From CAZQLE01 sp964593905 (lineage in GTDB: Bacteria; Chloroflexota; Anaerolineae; Anaerolineales; Anaerolineaceae), in NCBI GenBank assembly GCA_964593905.1, contig CAZQLE010000116.1, forward strand, positions 1 to 12,282: a stretch of 12,282 bases of DNA. Reading direction: 5' to 3'. Below are positions 1-7,018 of the stretch, in pieces. The position numbers and the translations under genes were made by a program. Under the pieces are notes generated by a model. The model had not been told where the DNA came from. It did not search any database and saw nothing but the letters and a program-made list of their open reading frames with translations. The stretch's first letter is position 1; every line of letters starts with the position of its first letter.

Positions 1-161
1 CTCCCGCTGCGCCTGCAAAATCGCGGGCCAAGCCTGCCGCGGCAGATCAGGCGAAAGCCGCTGGTAAGGGGGCGGGTGGAGATAAGGCGGATGCTGAAAA
101 AGAAAAAACTGCCTCCCGCGTCAGCAAGAAGGCAGTTGATGATCAGCCAGGGTTGTTTTAG
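1..161 (+). CDS. C-terminal end of an unidentified protein with Ala/Lys-rich tail (partial)
   Basis: The reading frame is open from the window edge (codons begin at position 3) to a TAG stop at 159-161 and gives 52 residues. Fifteen are Ala and nine are Lys, with scattered Gly, Asp and Glu, and the chain ends in QPGLF. Such low-complexity basic tails occur on DNA- or RNA-binding proteins, for example topoisomerases, HU-like proteins, helicases and some ribosomal proteins. The body of the protein lies outside the window, so no family can be assigned. The frame's codon choice (many GCC, GCG and AAG codons) matches the other genes here, which supports it as real coding sequence. Its stop codon overlaps by 4 nt the stop of the converging gene on the other strand, so the two transcripts must share their 3' ends. 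Confidence 0.6.
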   Translation, partial: PAAPAKSRAKPAAADQAKAAGKGAGGDKADAEKEKTASRVSKKAVDDQPGLF

Positions 162-1261
162 GCGGCTGAAATCGTAAAAAATTTGTAATGATAGGCGATC
201 TTGCCGTTTTGAATCCCAATGGTATCGCTGCCGTTGGTCACTTTGCCTTTGGAGGATGTGGCGGTCCAGGTAAACTGGCGGGTTGCGCCGCTGCCGCCTG
301 TGGCGGTTAGCTTAAACGTTGCATTGGGCAATTTGTCAGTCAGCAATGCGTTATACCAGATTCGGATCGGTTCTGAACCTTGAATGCTTTGCGCAGCGGT
401 GATATGAATGGCCGATGGGGTATACAGGGCGGCCACATTGGCCGGGTTACGGGTGTTCAGGGCGTTAACATATTGCTGAACCAGATCCACGGGAGTGGGG
501 GTAGACGCCCAAGGGTAACCGGCAATGGTATCCCAGACGGGTTTCATAATGGTGCGGGCATAGTACCATTCGAAGAAATTGGCGGCCGCGAGGTTTTGCG
601 CCCGGCATGAATTGAGAAACTCAAGGGTGTCGGCGGGGGTGGGCTGCCAATCGCCGGCCTTGTAGACCGGCCCGGTAGGAATGATGGGCCGCGAGGGACT
701 GAGGGCCTGAAACTCACGCACACAGCGGCGTAGTTGCGCGTCGGGGTTATGCGCTGCCTGCCAGTAAACCTGGGGCATGTTGTAATCACATTTATTCAGA
801 AAATCTTTCCAGGGCAGTTGGGGATGGTAGGTGGGAAACCGGTACGAACACAGCGCGACCGGCGTATTGGGGATGCCCTTGCGCAGATCTTCCATAAAAC
901 GGCGTGCTGCTGCGTCTCGACCGGGCAGCTTATATTCGGCTTCTGCATCGATCACATAACCATCCAGATTGAACTGTTTCACCCGCTGCACGGCGATTGC
1001 GGCTTCTCCGGCCGGGTTATAACCATAAACATAGTGCCAACCCCACACCTGAATGCCTTTTGCGCGCAAGGCCTGAACCACCGGAGGAACCAGGTCTACC
1101 TTGGTCGTTTTATCGATATTGTATGAATAAATCCCATCCGCGATCTTCAGCAGCACATGGGTTAAACCGGCTGCCTGGGCTGCGGTAGCAATAGCATTTG
1201 CATTTCCCCCTTCGCAACGGGCGATTTGCCAGATCATGAATCCTTTTCCCTGCAGCGCCAT
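158..1261 (-). CDS. Glycosidase-like TIM-barrel protein with C-terminal SnoaL/NTF2-like domain
   Basis: This 367-residue protein has two parts. Residues about 5-250 read as a beta/alpha barrel of the GH25-like or uncharacterised glycoside-hydrolase type. Strand-like segments end in acidic or aromatic residues: VWGWHYVYGY near 72-81, GYVIDAEAEY at 101-110 with candidate acids D105 and E107, the MPQVYWQ strand near 162-168, and NFFEWYY with E231. Residues about 257-365 resemble the SnoaL/NTF2-like cone fold (VQQYVNALNTRNP, ALYTPSAIHI, then long alternating strands). No signal peptide or lipobox is visible, so it may be cytoplasmic. The ATG at 1261 is preferred over the in-frame GTG at 1267 because GGGAGGTGGAA gives the ATG a correctly spaced ribosome binding site, while the GTG overlaps that site. 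It lies 27 nt after the HD-domain gene and is probably cotranscribed. The substrate is unknown; catalytic activity is inferred from fold resemblance only. Confidence 0.7.
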   Translation of the reverse strand: MALQGKGFMIWQIARCEGGNANAIATAAQAAGLTHVLLKIADGIYSYNIDKTTKVDLVPPVVQALRAKGIQVWGWHYVYGYNPAGEAAIAVQRVKQFNLDGYVIDAEAEYKLPGRDAAARRFMEDLRKGIPNTPVALCSYRFPTYHPQLPWKDFLNKCDYNMPQVYWQAAHNPDAQLRRCVREFQALSPSRPIIPTGPVYKAGDWQPTPADTLEFLNSCRAQNLAAANFFEWYYARTIMKPVWDTIAGYPWASTPTPVDLVQQYVNALNTRNPANVAALYTPSAIHITAAQSIQGSEPIRIWYNALLTDKLPNATFKLTATGGSGATRQFTWTATSSKGKVTNGSDTIGIQNGKIAYHYKFFTISAA

Positions 1262-1288
1262 TTCCACCTCCCAAAAAAATCAAACAGG

Positions 1289-1864
1289 CTAACTTTCTGG
1301 CGATAAACTGCCTTCCAAACCCAGTTGCGGAGCAATTTTTCGCATCGCCAGGATGACATTATCGACATGTTGCCAGAGTTCCACTCCAAAATCAACGGCT
1401 GCTTGTGCCATTTCTTCGCGGTTTGTTCCGGCGGCAAAGGCCTTGTCTTTCCATTTTTTCTTTACCGATGAAGCGTTAAGATCATATAACGACCGTGAGG
1501 GCCTCACCAGCGTAACTGCGGTGATCAACCCGGTAATTTCATCGCAGGCCATCAGCGCCTTCTCCAAAGTCGTCTGGCGCGGATATTCTGCCGATGAACC
1601 GTGGCTTAGAATAGCGCGCACAATTTCTTCTGCGACACCTTTTTCCCTTAAAATCGGCGCCCCCAGAGCGGGATGCTCCTCGGCGGTGGGGTGAATTTCC
1701 CAGTCAAAATCATGCAACAAACCCGCTAAACCCCATTGTTCAACATCCTCACCCAGTTTTTCGGCATAAAACCGCATGGCGGCTTCAACAGATAGCATAT
1801 GATTAACCAGGCTCTGGCTTTTGACATACTCGGTAACCATGTTCAGGGCTGTATTCCGATCCAT
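1289..1864 (-). CDS. HD-domain phosphohydrolase family protein
   Basis: This is a 191-residue soluble protein of the HD superfamily, a group of metal-dependent phosphohydrolases acting on nucleotides and related phosphate esters. The full ligand pattern is present: H22 in the first helix (VNHMLSVE), the H51-D52 pair in LLHDFDWE, H88 in AILSHG and D108 in ACDEITGL. The acidic stretch after the HD pair (WEIHPTAEEHPALGAPILREKG) is typical of small stand-alone HDIG-type proteins often annotated as metal-dependent phosphohydrolases. Length is normal for these. The start ATG has GGAG six nucleotides upstream. A perfect TATAAT on the minus strand lies about 47 nt ahead of the start. The glycosidase-like gene follows in the same direction and probably shares the transcript. 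The substrate cannot be told from the sequence. Confidence 0.85.
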   Translation of the reverse strand: MDRNTALNMVTEYVKSQSLVNHMLSVEAAMRFYAEKLGEDVEQWGLAGLLHDFDWEIHPTAEEHPALGAPILREKGVAEEIVRAILSHGSSAEYPRQTTLEKALMACDEITGLITAVTLVRPSRSLYDLNASSVKKKWKDKAFAAGTNREEMAQAAVDFGVELWQHVDNVILAMRKIAPQLGLEGSLSPES

Positions 1865-1873
1865 TTTTTCTCC

Positions 1874-1910
1874 GACGATGTACGATCAAAGATTATTGAC
1901 TGACATCGTC
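1874..1910. repeat. 8-bp inverted repeat between promoter and start of the HD-domain gene
   Basis: GACGATGT at 1874-1881 is repeated in exact inverse as ACATCGTC at 1903-1910, with a 21-nt spacer. One arm adjoins the ribosome binding site of the HD-domain gene and the other abuts its TATAAT box. It could be a pair of operator half-sites about 29 bp apart centre to centre. It could instead form a 5' UTR hairpin if transcription starts upstream of the usual position. An 8-bp match at this distance can also arise by chance. Confidence 0.4.
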
Positions 1911-1916
1911 ATTATA
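1911..1916 (-). promoter_or_regulatory. -10 box of a putative promoter for the HD-domain / glycosidase-like unit
   Basis: The plus strand reads ATTATA, so the minus strand carries a perfect TATAAT about 47 nt upstream of the HD-domain start codon. At 16-18 bp spacing no good TTGACA-like hexamer is present (GCAAGC at 17 bp), so it would need an activator or be weak. It is in the right place and direction, which is the main support. Confidence 0.4.
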
Positions 1917-1937
1917 CATGAACCTGCATCAATGCTT

Positions 1938-1995
1938 GCGGGTTCTTTTGTACTGGCTGTGTGAATTCGGGGGTAATTCACACAGCAAAACCCGC
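1938..1995. repeat. Long hairpin: perfect 12-bp inner stem plus 7-bp outer stem
   Basis: GCTGTGTGAATT (1956-1967) and its exact inverse AATTCACACAGC (1975-1986) flank a 7-nt G-rich loop. Outside them GCGGGTT (1938-1944) can pair with AACCCGC (1989-1995), leaving an asymmetric internal loop. It lies downstream of the PhnD-like gene (stop at 2090) and upstream of the HD-domain promoter, where a terminator is expected. Neither strand shows a U-rich run straight after the stem, so it is not a textbook intrinsic terminator. A factor-dependent 3' end, an RNA stability hairpin or a protein-binding palindrome are alternatives. The 225-nt gap around it (1865-2089) holds no gene that I can support. Confidence 0.6.
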
Positions 1996-2089
1996 TCCAC
2001 GAAAGGCGGTATGACCGGCTTAAACTGTATGATGCAAGTTTGGTGCCAGAAAGAGATTGGGTCTGAGCCGGTTGGAGAGAAAGATCAGT

Positions 2090-3121
2090 TTAAGGTTGGA
2101 GGGTGTCTTGCAGGTCGAGTATGCCGGTCTTGATCAGCTCTTCAAGTGGGGCGTAAACCTGATGTTCAACCGCCATAAAATCTTGAACATCATATTGAAA
2201 TGCGGTTGAAACCAGTGTGCGCCCTTCGGGGGTTTTGATGATTTCCAGAAAGGCGACCATCAATTTTAAGCGCATATCTTCAGGCAGCTCAGGCAGGATG
2301 GCGATTCCGTCGTTGGGGATAACCGGATCGGTGCGGTAGAGAATGGGCACGCGGAAGAGTACATCCCGCAGATCAGAAACCGCGGTGGAGGTGCGCGGGT
2401 CGCCCGAAATGGCAAAGGTGACGCCAAAATCGCAGATATTTTTTACATACAGCGCCCGGATTACCGCTGAATGATCCTGCAGGAACGCTCCGGTGGTAAA
2501 GGGGATATTTAATTTTTTAAGCATTCCGGCCGGAACTGCATAACCGGAGGGCGAAGCGGGGTTGATCCAACATGGTTTTTTGCCTGCCAGTTGCTGTAAG
2601 GCCGAACCGGCTTCGGCGGTGTTGGCCCCGCTGACCGGATCGTAAAACAGGGTGAAGCCGCTGTCGGCGTTGACCAGAAACTGGGCCCCATAATTGAAGA
2701 CCCCAAAATGATTGCTGATAACCAGAATATTGGCGTAGCCCTGTTCGTGTGCGTAGAGGTAAGGCAATGGAGGCAGCCAGGCAATTTGAATGACCCCGGA
2801 TTGCATTTCTGCGGTCAGTGCCGTCAGATCGGGGTAGGATTTAGCCGAAACGGTGTAGCCGGTCTTCTCGCTAAGCAGGGCGGCCAACTGTGACAGCGAT
2901 TCATCATAACCCGTAACGGCCGCTCCCAGCAGGATGGGGTTTTGCGGGTCGCCTAAAGGTTTTGGCTCGGGGGTCGGCGAGGCAATGGGCGTTTGCGTGG
3001 GCAGCGGTGTAGAAGTGGCCGAAAAAGCGGCCGGCATACTGCAACCCGAAATGGCGACCATCCATGCAAACATCAATCCGACCGCGGTCAGGATGGCGAT
3101 CCGTTGTGCGGGTTTCTTCAT
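2090..3121 (-). CDS. PhnD-like substrate-binding lipoprotein (phosphonate/phosphate-type ABC binding protein family)
   Basis: This 343-residue protein begins with a lipoprotein signal peptide: KK at residues 2-3 and R7, a hydrophobic run at about 8-24, then a lipobox I-S-G-C with the lipidated cysteine at C27. A Thr/Pro/Ser-rich linker follows (about 36-56) and then a periplasmic-binding-protein domain. Recognisable PhnD-family features are the opening strand NPILLGAAVTGYDESLSQLAALLSEKTGY, the block with MQSGVIQIAWLPPLPYLYAHEQGY, the NPASPSGYAVPAGMLKK segment, and the C-terminal pattern around PNDGIAILPELPEDMRLKL. The fold is class II with a hinge and binds a small anion in known members. No permease or ATPase gene is adjacent, so transport partners are elsewhere, or the protein senses its ligand for another system. 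The start ATG has only a modest G-rich site (AGGGGG, about 8 nt upstream). The true ligand is unknown. Confidence 0.85.
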   Translation of the reverse strand: MKKPAQRIAILTAVGLMFAWMVAISGCSMPAAFSATSTPLPTQTPIASPTPEPKPLGDPQNPILLGAAVTGYDESLSQLAALLSEKTGYTVSAKSYPDLTALTAEMQSGVIQIAWLPPLPYLYAHEQGYANILVISNHFGVFNYGAQFLVNADSGFTLFYDPVSGANTAEAGSALQQLAGKKPCWINPASPSGYAVPAGMLKKLNIPFTTGAFLQDHSAVIRALYVKNICDFGVTFAISGDPRTSTAVSDLRDVLFRVPILYRTDPVIPNDGIAILPELPEDMRLKLMVAFLEIIKTPEGRTLVSTAFQYDVQDFMAVEHQVYAPLEELIKTGILDLQDTLQP

Positions 3122-3175
3122 TGCGTTTGCCCCCTGTTATGTTGCCAGTGGTTAGGTTTCAGTTGCATCTTAACC

Positions 3176-3185
3176 GATTATAATC
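3176..3185. promoter_or_regulatory. Palindromic TATAAT shared by divergent promoters
   Basis: The 10-bp palindrome GATTATAATC contains TATAAT on both strands (3179-3184 plus, 3177-3182 minus). It sits in the 124-bp gap between the PhnD-like gene and the DUF4230 gene and is placed to give leaders of about 50 nt in each direction. The -35 positions at 17-bp spacing are only half matched: GTTTCA for plus, ATGAAG for minus. If both are used, the two polymerases would compete for the same box. Confidence 0.4.
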
Positions 3186-3245
3186 AATTTGAGTGTGAAC
3201 TTCATAATTGGGTCCATTTTGTTTGATCGATGAGGCGAGGAAAAC

Positions 3246-3920
3246 ATGTCAACGGGTGCAAAAATCTTTCTTGGTCTGCTGACGGCTGGCCTAATTGTGG
3301 CCCTAATAGTGGGCGTTTTCCTGGTTTTATTCCAGGTCTTTAATCGAACAACGCTTGAGACAATCCGCCCGGTTCAAGAGGCCAACCAGACCGTGCAAAC
3401 CCAGGTGGCGCAGTTGTTAAATCCGACCCCTACGGTTAAACCCGATCCGATCACCATTATTCATGAAGTGCGTTCTCTGGCGCGTTTGGAAACGATCCAA
3501 TATTCGGTTGAAAAGGTGATTACCGCCGAGTTAAATCAGGGCGCTTTTGATTTTCTCTTTGGCGACCGGCTGCTGCTGGTGGCGCATGGCGCTGTTATTG
3601 CCGGGGTCGATTTGCAAAAATTGCAAGACTCTAATTTTGTGATAAAGGATGATGTGTTGTATGTGGCGCTCCCTCCGGCCGAGATTTTTTCTGCGGCTCT
3701 GGATAATAGCAAATCTTATATCTATGACCGCAGCACTGGTCTGTTGCAAAAAGGGGATCTGAACCTGGAAACACAGGCGCGGGTTGCCGCCGAAGAGGAA
3801 ATTCGTAAGGCAGCTTTGGAAGACGGAATTCTGGAGCAGGCGCGTATTAATGCGGAAAATTATCTCTCACGGCTGCTCAGGCAACTGGGGTTTCCGGAAG
3901 TGGTATTTGGAGCACCGTAA
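3246..3920 (+). CDS. DUF4230-family membrane-anchored protein
   Basis: This 224-residue protein has a single N-terminal membrane helix (about residues 7-31) and a short linker with NPTPTVKPDP. The globular part from about residue 69 matches my recollection of the DUF4230 family: IIHEVRSLARLETIQYSVEKVITAE, the LLLVAHGAVIAGVDL strand, then the VALPPAEIFSAALDN pattern and a helical C-terminus (EEEIRKAALEDGILEQARINAENYL). With the helix as a signal anchor, the domain would face outside the cytoplasm. The function of the family is not known. A clear ribosome binding site (AGGCGAGG) precedes the ATG. The kinase gene starts 57 nt after its stop on the same strand, so the two are probably cotranscribed, although the functions have no obvious link. 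Confidence 0.85.
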   Translation: MSTGAKIFLGLLTAGLIVALIVGVFLVLFQVFNRTTLETIRPVQEANQTVQTQVAQLLNPTPTVKPDPITIIHEVRSLARLETIQYSVEKVITAELNQGAFDFLFGDRLLLVAHGAVIAGVDLQKLQDSNFVIKDDVLYVALPPAEIFSAALDNSKSYIYDRSTGLLQKGDLNLETQARVAAEEEIRKAALEDGILEQARINAENYLSRLLRQLGFPEVVFGAP

Positions 3921-3977
3921 ATTGGCATTCCGTTTTTGAGGTTTAAACCGCCATCATTGCAGAAAGGATATTCGGGC

Positions 3978-5708
3978 ATGAGCACAAAATCTTCCAGTGT
4001 TCAACTGGTTGAAGCGCGAAAGGAAGTTGAAATTCACCTCCCCGATGGGCGGGTGTATTCGGGGCCGCGGGGGATCAGCGTGGGGGAGTTTCTTCAGGCG
4101 GCTGAGTTTTTAAGCCCGATCCCGGTGATGGGTGCAGTGGTGAATGGCGAACTGCGGGAACTTACTTTCCCCATTCATCTGGAAGCGCGGGTTAGCCCGG
4201 TGACTCTGGCAGATGCCGATGGCTCTCGAATTTATCGCCGCTCTTTAACCTTTTTGCTGAGCGCCGCGTTTGAACGGCTGTACCCTGACCGTGTTCTGGG
4301 GGTGGACCATTCGGTTGCCTCGGGTGGTTTTTTCTGCAAGGTTAATCACGGTTCGCCATTGACCGATGTTGAAGTGGCTGCTCTTGAAACAGAGATGCAG
4401 CACATTATTGCAGCCGATTTGCCTTTTGAGCGCCAGGAAGTTCCCTTGCTGGAAGCGCAAGAGTATTTCATTCACAAGGGGCAGCAAGACAAGGTGCGCT
4501 TGATGGCGTATCGGAGCAAACCGTACCTGGTTTTGTATTCCTTGCAAGAGTATAAAGATTATCACCACGGCTATATGGTCCCGTCTACGGGCTATTTAAA
4601 GTGGTTCAAATTGCACCCGGTGTTGCCGGAGGGGTTTATTCTTCAATATCCCCGCCGCCATGCGCCCACTGAAATTCAAGAATTGCCCGAAGCATCCAAA
4701 CTGTTGGATACTTTTCGCCAATATGGCAACTGGTTGGAGAACCTGGGCATTGATAGTGTGGGGGCCTTAAATGATGCCATCCGTGACAAACGAATCCGCG
4801 AGGTGGTGCTAATCTCAGAAGCCCTGCACGAGCAAAATATCGCTCAGATTGCCCGGCGCATTGCCGCAGAATCCAATCGGGTGCGAGTCATCTTGATCGC
4901 CGGGCCCTCTTCATCGGGGAAGACGACTTTCAGTAAGCGTCTGACCGTGCAACTGCTGGCACAGGGGATTTCGCCGGTGCCGATTGAGCTGGATAATTAT
5001 TTTGTGGATCGTGATTTGACCCCGCGCGATGAAACCGGCCAGTTTGATTTTGAAGCCTTGAGCGCCCTCAACACTGATTTGTTGACCCAACAGTTGCAAG
5101 CACTGATCGCGGGTGAAGCGGTGGTGCTTCCGCGCTACAACTTTCACAGCGGCAAAAGCGAAACCGGAGAAACACTGCGCCTGGTGAAAGATCAAATTAT
5201 TATTCTGGAAGGGATTCAAGGTTTAAACCCGCGGTTGATTCCGCAAATTCCGGCGGATCAGACCCGCCGCATTTATATTTCAGCGCTCACCCAGCTTAAC
5301 CTGGACCGTTATAACCGGATTTCGACCACCGATACCCGTTTGATTCGCCGCATTGTGCGCGACGCGCGTGAACGGGGGTATTCGGCCCAGCAGACCATTC
5401 AGCGCTGGGAATCTGTGCGGCGCGGAGAAAAACGTTATATTTTCCCGCACCAGGAAAATGCGGATGAGATGTTTAATTCTGCTCTGGCCTATGAGCTTTC
5501 AGCGCTTAAGCTGTTGGCCGAACCTTTGCTGCGTCAGGTGCCTTATGGAACCCCGGAACATGTTGAATCCAAACGGTTACTGGCCTTTTTGGAGTGGTTC
5601 CAACCGGTGGATGAAAAATTGATCCCGGATAATTCGATCTTGCGCGAGTTTGTGGGTGACTCGATTTTGAAAGATTTTAAAATCTGGCACAGTTCCGCCG
5701 ATTTTTAG
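3978..5708 (+). CDS. Nucleoside (uridine-type) kinase with N-terminal TGS and ThrRS-like domains
   Basis: This 576-residue fusion has three parts. Residues about 15-76 form a TGS domain (VEIHLPDGRVYSGPRGISVGEFL). Residues about 82-225 resemble the second additional domain of threonyl-tRNA synthetase (RRSLTFLLSAAFERLYPD, then VDHSVASGGFFCKV). Residues about 300-500 are a P-loop kinase of the uridine kinase/phosphoribulokinase family: Walker A GPSSSGKTTF from G309, the ELDNYFVDRDLTPRD substrate loop, PRYNFHSG, LEGIQGLNP, and a lid with arginines near STTDTRLIRRIVRDARERGY. The family is predicted to phosphorylate uridine or a related nucleoside in salvage; the role of the tRNA-synthetase-like parts is unknown. 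The metal-binding HxxxH expected in an active editing domain is not seen. The ATG at 3978 (AAAGGA upstream) is chosen over an in-frame TTG at 3936. Length and order match known proteins of this type. Confidence 0.88.
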   Translation: MSTKSSSVQLVEARKEVEIHLPDGRVYSGPRGISVGEFLQAAEFLSPIPVMGAVVNGELRELTFPIHLEARVSPVTLADADGSRIYRRSLTFLLSAAFERLYPDRVLGVDHSVASGGFFCKVNHGSPLTDVEVAALETEMQHIIAADLPFERQEVPLLEAQEYFIHKGQQDKVRLMAYRSKPYLVLYSLQEYKDYHHGYMVPSTGYLKWFKLHPVLPEGFILQYPRRHAPTEIQELPEASKLLDTFRQYGNWLENLGIDSVGALNDAIRDKRIREVVLISEALHEQNIAQIARRIAAESNRVRVILIAGPSSSGKTTFSKRLTVQLLAQGISPVPIELDNYFVDRDLTPRDETGQFDFEALSALNTDLLTQQLQALIAGEAVVLPRYNFHSGKSETGETLRLVKDQIIILEGIQGLNPRLIPQIPADQTRRIYISALTQLNLDRYNRISTTDTRLIRRIVRDARERGYSAQQTIQRWESVRRGEKRYIFPHQENADEMFNSALAYELSALKLLAEPLLRQVPYGTPEHVESKRLLAFLEWFQPVDEKLIPDNSILREFVGDSILKDFKIWHSSADF

Positions 5709-5723
5709 ATATCTGTTCTCAAT

Positions 5724-5764
5724 AAAGCATACCGGCCGCAGATCGTTCGCGGCCGGTATGCTTT
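5724..5764. terminator. Bidirectional intrinsic terminator
   Basis: A perfect 16-bp stem (5724-5739 with 5749-5764, GC-rich core ACCGGCCGC) encloses a 9-nt loop. On the plus strand it is followed by CTTTTATTTT, ending the kinase transcript. On the minus strand it is followed by CTTTATT, ending the converging aminotransferase transcript. It lies between stop codons at 5708 and 5795, exactly where a shared terminator is expected. Confidence 0.93.
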
Positions 5765-5794
5765 TATTTTGGCTTTTATTGGATGACCCGAAGG

Positions 5795-7009
5795 TTAGAT
5801 ATGTTTGCGCAGAACTCTGCCAAGGCGGGCTATGCCTTCGTTGATTAACTCGGGCCTTGAATTTGAAAAATTGAGCCGCATGGTATTGTAGCCGCCGCCG
5901 TTGGCAAAGAACGATGCCCCCGGCACGTAGGCTACTTTATCTTCCAGCACTTCGGCCAACATTTCTGTCGTGTTGATCTTCTCGGGCAGGGTTACCCAGA
6001 GGAATAACCCGCCTTCGGGGCGTGTCCACACGGCCGTTGATGGCATATGTTCTGCCAGACAGTCCAACATTACATTGCGGCGCTCGCGATAGCAATCGTT
6101 GATTTTGGTCACATAGCTGCTGAGGAACCCGCCGTGCCCCACTTCATAGGCAACCATCTGGTTGAAGGTGGATGTATGCAGATCGGTGCCCTGTTTGGCC
6201 TGGATCATTTTGGCAATCACTTCCTGGGGGGCAATGACCCAGGCCAGGCGAATACCCGGCGCCAGGATTTTTGAGAAGGTGCTGAGATAAATGACATTGC
6301 CCGAGTATGGACAGCATTCGTTGCGCATCTGGCTGTCAACCACTTCAACCGCCGGCAGGTGCTCTCCTTCAAACCGAAGCTGCCCATAAGGATCATCTTC
6401 GATAATGGGCACCCCATAGCGGTCTGCAAGGCGCACCAGTTCATGCCGGCGTTCCAGGCTGAGGGTGATACCGGTAGGGTTCTGGAAATTGGGCAGCACA
6501 TAAATGAATTTTGGCCCTGCCCGCAGCGCTTTTTCCAGTTCTGCGGTGATCATTCCATTTTCATCTGAGGGAACGGCCACATATTCAGCGCCGTAAGCAT
6601 TCCAGGCCTGGAGCGCGCCGAGATAAGTCGGGTTTTCGACCAGAATGCGGTCTCCGCGGTTGATGAAGATCTTTCCCAGAAGATCGAGCGCCTGTTGAGA
6701 GCCGGAGGTGATCAAAATATTATCGGCATCAACCTGAATGCCGTTGGTGACGGCGTGTCGGGCGATCATTTCACGCAATGGCTGGTACCCTTCTGTGGTG
6801 CCATATTGCAGCGCCTCAGGACCGCTTTGATCCAAAACTCGAATGCAAGCTTCCTTAAACTCTTGCACCGGAAAAACTTCCGACGCTGGCATCCCCCCGG
6901 CGAAAGAAATCACATCTTTGCGTTGCGTTATCTTCAGCAGCTCACGAATTGCTGATCCTTTCATCCGTTGAGTTCGCTGAGCATAACGGTGATCCCAAGG
7001 TGTTTGCAT
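5795..7009 (-). CDS. PLP-dependent class I/II aminotransferase (LysN / 2-aminoadipate aminotransferase-like)
   Basis: This 404-residue fold-type I aminotransferase is full length. Visible motifs are the N-terminal DVISFAGGMPASEVFP that caps the active site, the QYGTTEGYQPLRE block, TSGSQQALDL at 101-110 (phosphate contacts), NFQNPTG at 174-180, EDDPYG at 204-209 with the aspartate that binds the pyridine nitrogen, the Schiff-base lysine K247 in STFSKILAPGIRLAWV, and R378 in MRLNFS for the substrate carboxylate. The pattern is that of the LysN/AroH/KAT-like group, broad enzymes that transaminate 2-aminoadipate, branched-chain or aromatic amino acids with 2-oxoglutarate; the exact substrate cannot be set from sequence alone. 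There is no GntR-type N-terminal domain. AAGGAG lies a few bases ahead of the ATG. A long leader with an intrinsic terminator precedes it. The protein is cytoplasmic. Confidence 0.88.
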   Translation of the reverse strand: MQTPWDHRYAQRTQRMKGSAIRELLKITQRKDVISFAGGMPASEVFPVQEFKEACIRVLDQSGPEALQYGTTEGYQPLREMIARHAVTNGIQVDADNILITSGSQQALDLLGKIFINRGDRILVENPTYLGALQAWNAYGAEYVAVPSDENGMITAELEKALRAGPKFIYVLPNFQNPTGITLSLERRHELVRLADRYGVPIIEDDPYGQLRFEGEHLPAVEVVDSQMRNECCPYSGNVIYLSTFSKILAPGIRLAWVIAPQEVIAKMIQAKQGTDLHTSTFNQMVAYEVGHGGFLSSYVTKINDCYRERRNVMLDCLAEHMPSTAVWTRPEGGLFLWVTLPEKINTTEMLAEVLEDKVAYVPGASFFANGGGYNTMRLNFSNSRPELINEGIARLGRVLRKHI

Positions 7010-7018
7010 TTTTTCTCC

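Noticed and set aside
1918..2133. A 71-codon plus-strand frame in the gap between the HD-domain and PhnD-like genes
   Set aside because: It has no ribosome binding site, runs through the long hairpin and into the PhnD-like gene antisense, and its product has no recognisable pattern.
3936..3977. TTG start for the TGS-kinase protein
   Set aside because: The ATG at 3978 has a better-spaced AAAGGA and starts just ahead of the TGS domain.
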